Shown here piece after piece: positions 54,544 to 62,211 of a DNA stretch of 64,000 nucleotides. The stretch covers positions 1 to 64,000 of the forward strand of contig JAIYCH010000014.1 of NCBI GenBank assembly GCA_027488135.1. Reading direction: 5' to 3'. The notes below the pieces were generated by a model that was not told where the DNA came from, searched no databases, and saw only the letters and a list, made by a program, of their open reading frames with translations. The stretch comes from Saprospiraceae bacterium (GTDB lineage Bacteria > Bacteroidota > Bacteroidia > Chitinophagales > Saprospiraceae). A program made the translations under genes and the position numbers. Every line of letters begins with the position of its first letter. Within the stretch, counting starts at the first letter, position 1.

Positions 54544-54574
54544 AAGTCGTGCCTTAAGGGACGACTTTTTTTTT
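54544..54574 (+). terminator. Strong intrinsic terminator of the candidate RNA
   Basis: AAGTCGT pairs with ACGACTT, extended by CC/GG inside, around a TTAA loop. It is followed by nine T in a row. No coding sequence precedes it closely on the plus strand, so it must end a non-coding transcript or act as an attenuator before the operon at 54755. Confidence 0.88.
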
Positions 54575-54754
54575 GCCCCTACATGAAATTTTCCGGTCCC
54601 AATCTATGGAGTTATTATGGAATATTTTCATTTCTGTTTTTGTATGCGTTATTTAAAAATAAATAAGTTCACTAATATCGATTTAATTATCAATTAAAAT
54701 AAATTTAACATTTACTTAATTTTCATTTCATTTATTTACATAAAATATATAAAT

Positions 54755-57700
54755 ATGAAGCAAATAGTTACATTGTTACTCTTAGTTTCTTCTATGAGTA
54801 TTTTTGCACAGAAAACCATTCAAATAAGAGTTTCGAATGCAAATGATGATTTAGAAGAATTCATTCCTGGTAGTAATCAAACAAAACCACTGGGATCAAT
54901 GGATGCAGGTAGTTCCGATTTAGAACTCGGTTCAGAATCAGCAAATAATAAAGACCCACAATTGGTAGGTATTAGATTTGTTGGTATTCAAATACCCAAA
55001 AATGCCTTGATTACAAAGGCTTACATACAGTTTACTGTAGATGCTACCAGTAAGAATTCCGACCCATCTGAACTTTATATTTACGCTGAAAATGCAGATA
55101 ACCCTCGAACTTTTTCTCCTGACACGCTCTTCAATCTGAGTTCTAGGAGTAAAATAAATGATTCTATATTTTGGAAAATTCAAGATGCTTCCTGGAAAAC
55201 AGCCGGTGTTGCCGGTCAAGACCAAAGAACATCTGATTTATCACGTCTAGTCCAAGCTTTAGTAAATAGGGAAGGCTGGAATGTAGGAAATTCAATGGCA
55301 TTTTATATTAAAGGTAAAGGAACAAGAGAGGCTGAATCAGCAGATGACGAAGCTTCAAAAGCACCATTATTAGTCATAGAATATATAGTTCCTGTCACTA
55401 TTTCCTCAAGGGTTGCTTCAGCTAATGATGATTTAGAGGAATATATCCCGGGTCCTAACCAAACTAAAACATTAGGTTCTATGGATGCAGGTAGTTCGGA
55501 TCTTGAACTTGGTTCTGAATCGGCGAATAACAAAGATCCTCAATTGGTAGGGGTAAGATTCACTAATTTGAACATTCCTCCAAATGCAGTTATCCAGGAT
55601 GCCAGAATTCAATTTACAGTGGATGCAACTAGCAAAAATAGTGATCCTTCTGAATTATATGTTTATATTCAAGATGCAGAAAATCCTGGCACCTTTAATC
55701 CTGATAGTCTTTTTAATATTTCTAAAAGAATTGTAATTAAAGATTCTATTTTTTGGAAAATTCCTGATGCAAGTTGGAAAACGGCAGGCCAAGCAGGGAT
55801 AGATCAATTAACCCCAAATCTATCTAAACTAGTTCAAACGATTGTAAATAAACCAAATTGGAAAGCTGGAAATGCAATGGTTTTCTTATTAAAGGGTATA
55901 GGAACTCGGGAAGCGGAATCTGCTGACGACGAAGTCACAAAGGCACCTTTGTTTACTGTTAAATTTATCCCTGTAAATGCCATTACGACCATAGTTTCTT
56001 CCCCTAATGATGACATTGAGGAATATATTGCAGGTGCAAATCAGACAAAAACCTTAGGAACTATGGATGCAGGAAGCTCAGATTTAGAGCTTGGTTCGGA
56101 ATCAGCTAATAATAAGGATCCTCAATTAGTTGGTATAAGATTTGCCTCCGTGAAGGTAGATAAATCAAAAGCATTAAAATCAGCTTACATTCAATTTACT
56201 ACAGACGCAACTAGTAAAAACTCAGATCCTTCTGAACTACATATATATGCGCAAGATGCTGATAATCCAATAACATTTTATCCAGATTCGTTATTTAATG
56301 TTTCTAAACGTCCACAATTAAAAGATTCCATTTTCTGGAAAATTCCTAACGGGACATGGAAAACTGCCGCTGAGGCAGGTCCCGATCAACGTACTCCAAA
56401 TTTATTGCCATTAATTCAATCGTTAATTCAAAGAGATGGCTGGAAATCTGGAAATGCAATGGCCTTTTTTATAAAAGGAATTGGTACTCGCGAAGCAGAA
56501 TCAGCTGATGATGAAGTAACAAAAGCACCTAAATTAATCATTGAATATTTTGAAAGTGAAATCGATTCTTTGCCTACAGGAAATTCATTGAGTGTTTTCC
56601 CAATTAAAAAAGGAGAATCCTGGTCTTATGCTCCTGGTTCAGCAAGCCTGGATTCAGTTTGGTTCTCACCAAATTTTATAGATAGTAATTGGAGTTTTGG
56701 AAAAGCTCCACTTGGTTTTGGAGAAAAAGAAATAGTAACCACTTTGACTAAAAACCCTGGAAATACCTTGTTTAGAAAAAAGGTTTCTATAGCATCTGCA
56801 AGTTCCCTTTCTGATGTATACGAATTCCATCTTCGTGCAGATGATGGAGCAGTAGTTTATGTCAACGGAAAAGAGCAATTTAGAACAAATATGCCTTCCT
56901 CCAATGTGATTTTCTCAACTTTGTCAGCACGAAAAGTAGAAGGGAATGAGGAATTACCGTATTATTTATTTGAGGTTTCAAAATCTGCTTTTAAAGAAGG
57001 TGAAAATCTTATTGCTGTAAGTCTTCACTCATCTTCTGCAAATGATGACGATTTGTTTTTTGATTTATTCATCACACCTCGTGTATTTAAAACAAATGCA
57101 CCTGCTTTAGGTTGCTTAGATCCTAACGATGGTCATATAAGTTGCTTCACTTCTGTTATTCCTAGAATCCAGAATGATACCCTTCAAATTCCAGAGCGTT
57201 CTCACGTTTTTCAGTATGTTTCAGTAGAAGGTGATCCTTACAATAAAGGTACAGGCGCCTTGGGTAGCAATTTTGATTTCACAGGTTATGTTCCAAAAAA
57301 TGGCTCAAGTAAAGAAGGTTACCTCTCTATTAATCATGAAACAGATCCAGGTGGAGTTTCAATGCTCAATATCCGCTATGATGAATCAGTTGGTTTATGG
57401 AAAGTAGATTCAGCTCAAGCCATTGATTTTTCCAGCGTTGGAGGTACTATCAGAAATTGTTCGGGTACGGTAACTCCATGGAACACTATCGTTACTTGTG
57501 AAGAGGACTATGGTAAAAATTCCGACGGGAATGGTGATGGCTATTTTGATATTGGATGGTGTACAGAAATAGATCCTATTACTAAAAAAATAAAGGATTA
57601 TGGTACGGGAAAGCCTCAAAAACTTTGGGCTTTAGGTCGTATTAGTCATGAAAATGTAGTGGTTGACCCAATAGATAAAAAAACAGTTTATTTTGGTGAA

Positions 57701-58693
57701 GATGAAGGGGATGGTGCCGTTTATAAGTTTATCGCCGATAAAGCGGGTGATTTAAGTGCTGGAAAATTATATACCTTGGTTCTTGATTCTGTTTATACAG
57801 GTGGTGATTATAAAGGTAGTACAGGTAAATGGGTAGTTGTTCCCAATACCACTATAGCAGAAAGAAATGATACCAAAAAATTAACCTTAGCTTTAGGCGC
57901 AACAAAATTTGCTGGTGTTGAAGATGTTGAAATCAGTCCTTTAAATCAATTTATCTATTTTGCTGTAAAAGGCGCGGGAAGAGTTTATAGATTTAAAGAT
58001 AATGGATCAGTAATTTCCAATTTTGAAACATTCCTTGGAGGTTTGAATTATAGAGTTAATGTTGGAAGTCAAGTTGTATCTGAAAGCTTTGGTTCAGGAA
58101 TTGATAATCTTGCTTTCGATGAACGTGGAAATCTTTACGCGCTACAAGATGGTGGAAATAATTATGTTTGGATGGCAACAGCTAAACATTCTCAAGCGGC
58201 ACCTCAGGTTGAAGTTTTTATGAATACACCTATTGGTTCTGAACCTACAGGTATAACGTTCACACCTGACCATAAATTTATGTTTATTTCTATACAGGAA
58301 CCAAATACTACGGTAAAACAGTCGGATGTTGCAAAAAGATCTGTAACTCAAAATCTAAGTTATGCTTTGGCAATTGCCAGAACGGCAAACTTGGGACAGG
58401 GTAGATCTACGAGTGTAAATGAATTACCTGCTTTAGCACCAGATTTTCAACTATTTCCAAACCCTGCCAGCGATTTCGTTTCTGCCTCTATTTATCTTAA
58501 AGAAAATGCAAATCTACAGCTACAGGTATTTGATACACAGGGAAGATTAGTTTTAATGAGGAATTTAGGTAAACAAACTTCTGGAGATTATCGTATCGAA
58601 TTTGATACTGCGAACCTGATGAATGGCATTTATTTCGTAAAAGTTAATGCTGATGCAATGAGTTCTATCCTTAAATTAGTTGTAAACCATTAA
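54755..58693 (+). CDS. T9SS-secreted PhoX-type phosphatase with three acidic repeat domains
   Basis: The 1312-residue protein has a signal peptide (QIVTLLLLVSSMSIFAQ). Three copies of one domain follow, starting at residues 22, 216 and 410, exactly 194 apart. Each has DDxEE, then LGxMDAGSSDLELGSE, SANNKDPQLVGxRF and a final REAESADDE. Residues 615-790 form a galactose-binding-like beta-sandwich (FHLRADDGAVVYVNGKE). Residues 795-1215 are a PhoX (DUF839) domain with NHE, NCSGTVTPWNTIVTCEE, GRISHENVVVDP, YFGEDEGDGAVYKF, FAGVEDVEISP and EPTGITFTPDHKFMF. PhoX is an iron/calcium alkaline phosphatase. Residues 1230-1312 are a type A T9SS sorting domain (FQLFPNPASDFVSASIYL...NGIYFVKV). It is the first gene of a four-gene operon. 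Confidence 0.9.
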   Translation: MKQIVTLLLLVSSMSIFAQKTIQIRVSNANDDLEEFIPGSNQTKPLGSMDAGSSDLELGSESANNKDPQLVGIRFVGIQIPKNALITKAYIQFTVDATSKNSDPSELYIYAENADNPRTFSPDTLFNLSSRSKINDSIFWKIQDASWKTAGVAGQDQRTSDLSRLVQALVNREGWNVGNSMAFYIKGKGTREAESADDEASKAPLLVIEYIVPVTISSRVASANDDLEEYIPGPNQTKTLGSMDAGSSDLELGSESANNKDPQLVGVRFTNLNIPPNAVIQDARIQFTVDATSKNSDPSELYVYIQDAENPGTFNPDSLFNISKRIVIKDSIFWKIPDASWKTAGQAGIDQLTPNLSKLVQTIVNKPNWKAGNAMVFLLKGIGTREAESADDEVTKAPLFTVKFIPVNAITTIVSSPNDDIEEYIAGANQTKTLGTMDAGSSDLELGSESANNKDPQLVGIRFASVKVDKSKALKSAYIQFTTDATSKNSDPSELHIYAQDADNPITFYPDSLFNVSKRPQLKDSIFWKIPNGTWKTAAEAGPDQRTPNLLPLIQSLIQRDGWKSGNAMAFFIKGIGTREAESADDEVTKAPKLIIEYFESEIDSLPTGNSLSVFPIKKGESWSYAPGSASLDSVWFSPNFIDSNWSFGKAPLGFGEKEIVTTLTKNPGNTLFRKKVSIASASSLSDVYEFHLRADDGAVVYVNGKEQFRTNMPSSNVIFSTLSARKVEGNEELPYYLFEVSKSAFKEGENLIAVSLHSSSANDDDLFFDLFITPRVFKTNAPALGCLDPNDGHISCFTSVIPRIQNDTLQIPERSHVFQYVSVEGDPYNKGTGALGSNFDFTGYVPKNGSSKEGYLSINHETDPGGVSMLNIRYDESVGLWKVDSAQAIDFSSVGGTIRNCSGTVTPWNTIVTCEEDYGKNSDGNGDGYFDIGWCTEIDPITKKIKDYGTGKPQKLWALGRISHENVVVDPIDKKTVYFGEDEGDGAVYKFIADKAGDLSAGKLYTLVLDSVYTGGDYKGSTGKWVVVPNTTIAERNDTKKLTLALGATKFAGVEDVEISPLNQFIYFAVKGAGRVYRFKDNGSVISNFETFLGGLNYRVNVGSQVVSESFGSGIDNLAFDERGNLYALQDGGNNYVWMATAKHSQAAPQVEVFMNTPIGSEPTGITFTPDHKFMFISIQEPNTTVKQSDVAKRSVTQNLSYALAIARTANLGQGRSTSVNELPALAPDFQLFPNPASDFVSASIYLKENANLQLQVFDTQGRLVLMRNLGKQTSGDYRIEFDTANLMNGIYFVKVNADAMSSILKLVVNH

Positions 58694-58694
58694 T

Positions 58695-59708
58695 GTGAAA
58701 TATTTGAGCTCTTATATTTCAATTTTTGTTTTGATATTAGCCACATTGTCTTGTAATCATTCAATGATATCCTTGCTTCCTTTTTTAGAAACGAAGCCGG
58801 TATATTCAAAAGGTGATGCCGCAGACGATGTGGCTATTTTTACCGATGTAAAGAATGAATATCCTCTTTTCATTATTGCTACTGATAAGCAATTAGGCCT
58901 AATGGTCTTTGATATGAAAGGTAATATTCAATGCTCGGATTCTTCAGGGCATATTAATAATGTTGATTTAAGGAAAATTTCTGATGACAAGGTATTAATT
59001 GGCTGTTCAAATAGAACAATTAATTCCATGCAATTTTTTAATTTTCAGCAAAACCAACCTTTTTTAATGCCAATTCCTTCCGAATTACCAAAAACGAATA
59101 TCGAGGAAGTTTATGGTTTTTGTCTTTATCAAAAGGATAAAAATGTTTTTGCATTTGTAGTAGGTAAAGAAGGTTTGCTGGAAGGATATAAATTGAATTG
59201 GGATGCGGATTCCATAAAAGCGAAAAAAACGTATACTCATTCTTTTTCAACTCAATGTGAAGGATTGGTGGCTGACGATACTAATGGTAAACTTTATGTT
59301 GCAGAAGAAGATTTAGGCATTTGGATGATTGATCTTCATCATCTCGATATGAAACCGGAATTAATTATTTCTTTAGAAAATAATGCATATTTAAAAAAAG
59401 ATTTGGAAGGAGTAGCTCTTTATGAGTGGAATAATGAAGTATATCTGTTAGTCTCAAGTCAAGGAAATAACTCATTTGCCGTTTTTAACACAAATAAAAA
59501 CTATAAATACATCGGTTCTTTTAATATCGGTAAAAGCAAAAACATAGATCGTACCTCTGAAACGGATGGATTAGATATCTCAAATGGAATTCAGGGAATC
59601 CTCGTTGTTCAGGATGGAAATAATACGAATAAGGGAAGTAAGCGTAAAAATCAAAATTTCAAAATAGTCAAAAATATTGACTTAGTTAAATTTCTAAAAA
59701 ATGAGTAG
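58695..59708 (+). CDS. Beta-propeller phytase (BPP), lipoprotein
   Basis: Beta-propeller phytases use calcium to remove phosphate from inositol hexakisphosphate (phytate). The 337-residue product has a lipobox (LATLSC, Cys20) and the family blocks in order: GDAADDVAIFTD, IIATDKQLGLMVFDMKG, HINNVDLRKI, EVYGFCLYQKDKNVFAFV, QCEGLVADDTNGKLYVAEEDLGIWMID, DLEGVALYEW, YLLVSSQGNNSFAVF and SETDGLDISN. The acidic calcium-binding residues in these blocks are kept. It starts with a GTG one base after the stop of the PhoX gene. A lipoprotein anchor would place it at the outer membrane, near the TonB receptor encoded downstream. Confidence 0.93.
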   Translation: MKYLSSYISIFVLILATLSCNHSMISLLPFLETKPVYSKGDAADDVAIFTDVKNEYPLFIIATDKQLGLMVFDMKGNIQCSDSSGHINNVDLRKISDDKVLIGCSNRTINSMQFFNFQQNQPFLMPIPSELPKTNIEEVYGFCLYQKDKNVFAFVVGKEGLLEGYKLNWDADSIKAKKTYTHSFSTQCEGLVADDTNGKLYVAEEDLGIWMIDLHHLDMKPELIISLENNAYLKKDLEGVALYEWNNEVYLLVSSQGNNSFAVFNTNKNYKYIGSFNIGKSKNIDRTSETDGLDISNGIQGILVVQDGNNTNKGSKRKNQNFKIVKNIDLVKFLKNE

Positions 59709-62211
59709 AAAAATGAAATCATTATATGTGTTAATTTTTTTTTCAGCATTTTCCAGTTCAATCCTTTATGCCCAAAGCATCAAAATTGAAAGAAGAATCC
59801 TCGCAACGGATACCGTTTCAACAGGTGGCGTAAAAGTTCCTGTATCAACAGATGATGCTGAGCAGGAGAATAATGAAATGGATGCTCTCTTTGATGATGA
59901 TATTGATGCAGGCTGGGAAGGTGCTCCTGAAGATCAGAATATCTTAACGGCTGGTTTGCGTTTCCGACAAATTGATATCCCTCAGGGAGCAAAAATAGAT
60001 TCCGCATTCCTTACTATCTGGTCCCATGAAGGTAAATCGGCAGAAGATATAGCAAATATCAATATTTATGTTGATGCAAATGTGAATGCCCCTACTTTCA
60101 AACTTGATTCTTTGATTACCAAGCGGACCTTAAGTTTAAATTCCGTTAAATGGGTTGAAAATAAACAATGGAAAATTTGGCAACCATATCGCACACCTGA
60201 TATTTCTTCCCTTTTAAAGGAAATGATAGGTAAACCATCGTGGAAATCAGGAAATCCCTTAGCTTTTATTTTAGCTGGTGAAAATCAAGGTCCTAGTGAA
60301 GTCGAAAATGCCAGAGAATTTGAATCTTTTGAAAATATTGCTGATCCTTCTGATGGAGGGGATGGTCAACGTCATCCTGAACGCATTCCTTTACTTACCG
60401 TTTATTATTCATTACCGTCTGTTTCTCAGGTAAATCAAAGTAATCTAACTTTTAATTTAGTACCACTTTCTAGTTATAGAACAGGCATATTTGACCAGGG
60501 AGCAGCGGAAATTGTGGATTTTGATCCCATTTCAGCTAAAATCTTTTTTACAAATGCTATAGCAAATACTTTAACTGCACTTAATGCATCAAATCCATCT
60601 TCCTTAACAAAAGCATTTGATATTTCACTAAGTAATTATGGCGGAGGTGTTAATTCAGTTAGTATAAATAATGGCTTGGTGGCTGTAGCCATGGAAGCTT
60701 TGGTAAAAACAGATTCTGGTACCGTCGTCTTTTTTGATACAGATGGGAAATGGTTAAAATCAGTCAAGGTAGGCGCATTACCTGATATGCTTACCTTTTC
60801 ACCAGATGGGAAAAAATTGATAATTGCCAATGAAGGGGAACCTAATGATACTTATACCATAGATCCGGAGGGCTCTGTAAGTATTATTGATGTTTCAGCT
60901 GGTGCTCAAAATGCCACGGTTAAACACATCAATTTCCAATCACAAAATGGTAAATTAAAAGAACTTGTTGCTGCTGGCATCCGCATTTATGGACCAAAAG
61001 CAACCGTTGCTCAAGATCTAGAACCTGAATATGTTACCATTAGTGCCGATAATAAATTGGCTTATGTTACCATGCAGGAAAATAATGCTATGGCAATTTT
61101 GGATATTGAAAATGCAAAATTATTAAAATTGGTTCCCCTTGGTTATAAAAATCATAATCTACCTGGGAATGGATTAGATGCAAGTAATACTTCTGGGAAA
61201 ATTGAAATTAAAAATCATCCTGTTTTTGGAATGTATCTACCTGATGCTACTAAATTTATTCAAATAGCTGGGAAATCATATATTTTTACAGCTAATGAAG
61301 GGGATGCCAGAGCTTATGCTGGATTTAATGAAGAAAAAAGAATAAGCACACTAAAATTAGATCCTCAGGTTTTTCCTAACGCCTCCACTTTGCAATCTAA
61401 TAATGAATTGGGCCGTTTATTATCTTCTTCCGCCATGGGTGATGTAGATAACGACGGAGATGTTGACCAATTGTATTCTCTTGGTGGTCGTTCTTTTTCT
61501 ATCTGGGATGCTAATACTTTGGAGCAAGTTTTCGATTCAGGAGATCATATTGAGAAAATGACAGCCGCAAAATTACCAACCTATTTCAATTCAAACCATA
61601 CAGATAATAATTCATTTAAAGGTAGGTCTGATGATAAAGGGCCAGAACCTGAAGCCTTAGAATTTGCTAAACTTGGAAATGACTTATTTGTTCTCATCGG
61701 ATTAGAAAGAATTGGTGGTATAATCGTTTACGAAATAAATGATCCTAAATCACCCAAATTTGTATCTTACTTAAATCACAGGAATTTTATGGTGGATCCT
61801 AAATCACCACAAGCGGGTGACTTAGGTGTTGAAGATATAAAATTTATTCCAGCGGATAAATCTCCGATTAAAAAACCATTGGTTCTTGTTGGAAATGAAG
61901 TAAGTGGAACCATTTCATTGTTTTCTATCAATGAGATATTGTCTGCAAACAGGGACAATATTGTCCATAATGGATTTAAAGTATCTCCAAATCCTTCTGC
62001 TGAATCAAATGTATGGATTGAATTTCCCGAGGAAGGATCAGCAGATATTCAATTGACAGATATATCAGGTAGGGTAGTGCTTACTAAGGAAAACATGATA
62101 GGCAAAAATTATAACTTAGATATAAATGCACTAAGTAGCGGTATTTATTTTGCGTCTTTGCGCCAAAATAATACGATTTATTTACAAAAATTAGTAATAG
62201 CAAGACCTTGA
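59701..62211 (+). CDS. T9SS-secreted choice-of-anchor I protein with acidic N-terminal domain
   Basis: The 836-residue protein has a signal peptide ending near YAQ25. Residues 30-232 are a divergent copy of the repeat domain of the PhoX gene: STDDAEQENNEMDALFDDDID, then LRFRQIDIPQGAKIDSAFLTI and KPSWKSGNPLAFILAGENQG. Residues 240-745 form a beta-propeller of the choice-of-anchor I family (SPDGKKLIIANEGEPND; GPEPEALEFAKLGNDLFVLIGLERIGGI), whose members are found beside phosphatases and phytases and may be phosphatases themselves. Residues 755-836 are a T9SS type A sorting domain (FKVSPNPSAESNVWIEF...SSGIYFASL). The ATG overlaps the phytase stop by eight bases, so translation is coupled. Confidence 0.9.
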   Translation: MSRKMKSLYVLIFFSAFSSSILYAQSIKIERRILATDTVSTGGVKVPVSTDDAEQENNEMDALFDDDIDAGWEGAPEDQNILTAGLRFRQIDIPQGAKIDSAFLTIWSHEGKSAEDIANINIYVDANVNAPTFKLDSLITKRTLSLNSVKWVENKQWKIWQPYRTPDISSLLKEMIGKPSWKSGNPLAFILAGENQGPSEVENAREFESFENIADPSDGGDGQRHPERIPLLTVYYSLPSVSQVNQSNLTFNLVPLSSYRTGIFDQGAAEIVDFDPISAKIFFTNAIANTLTALNASNPSSLTKAFDISLSNYGGGVNSVSINNGLVAVAMEALVKTDSGTVVFFDTDGKWLKSVKVGALPDMLTFSPDGKKLIIANEGEPNDTYTIDPEGSVSIIDVSAGAQNATVKHINFQSQNGKLKELVAAGIRIYGPKATVAQDLEPEYVTISADNKLAYVTMQENNAMAILDIENAKLLKLVPLGYKNHNLPGNGLDASNTSGKIEIKNHPVFGMYLPDATKFIQIAGKSYIFTANEGDARAYAGFNEEKRISTLKLDPQVFPNASTLQSNNELGRLLSSSAMGDVDNDGDVDQLYSLGGRSFSIWDANTLEQVFDSGDHIEKMTAAKLPTYFNSNHTDNNSFKGRSDDKGPEPEALEFAKLGNDLFVLIGLERIGGIIVYEINDPKSPKFVSYLNHRNFMVDPKSPQAGDLGVEDIKFIPADKSPIKKPLVLVGNEVSGTISLFSINEILSANRDNIVHNGFKVSPNPSAESNVWIEFPEEGSADIQLTDISGRVVLTKENMIGKNYNLDINALSSGIYFASLRQNNTIYLQKLVIARP

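Larger units (their letters stand above)
54215..54574 (+). ncRNA. Candidate structured RNA, about 360 nt
   Basis: No protein frame fits, yet the segment has many closely spaced perfect hairpins: 54242-54257 (TCAGAA/TTCTGA), 54304-54327 (TCGTCCCG/CGGGACGA), 54345-54357, 54356-54371 (GGCAAA/TTTGCC), 54388-54400 (GGGG/CCCC), 54417-54430 (GTGTA/TACAC) and a long stem 54455-54464 with 54491-54500 enclosing a smaller one. It ends in a strong intrinsic terminator. A 20-bp repeat, TTATGTTCATGGGATTATAT, occurs at 54271-54290 and again at 54522-54541, each time just before a GTCGT/ACGAC stem. It does not carry tmRNA, RNase P, SRP or known riboswitch landmarks that I can see. It may be an independent RNA or a long regulated leader of the phosphatase operon. 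Confidence 0.5.

Noticed and set aside
54215-54574. tmRNA or RNase P RNA
   Set aside because: No tag-peptide frame, no tRNA-like CCA end, and no GAGGAAAGUCC or ACAGAA-type core motifs were found in the segment.
54755-56560. Recent segmental duplication or assembly artefact behind the three repeats
   Set aside because: The units are highly similar as protein but differ at many synonymous positions, which is not expected from an assembly error or a very recent copy.
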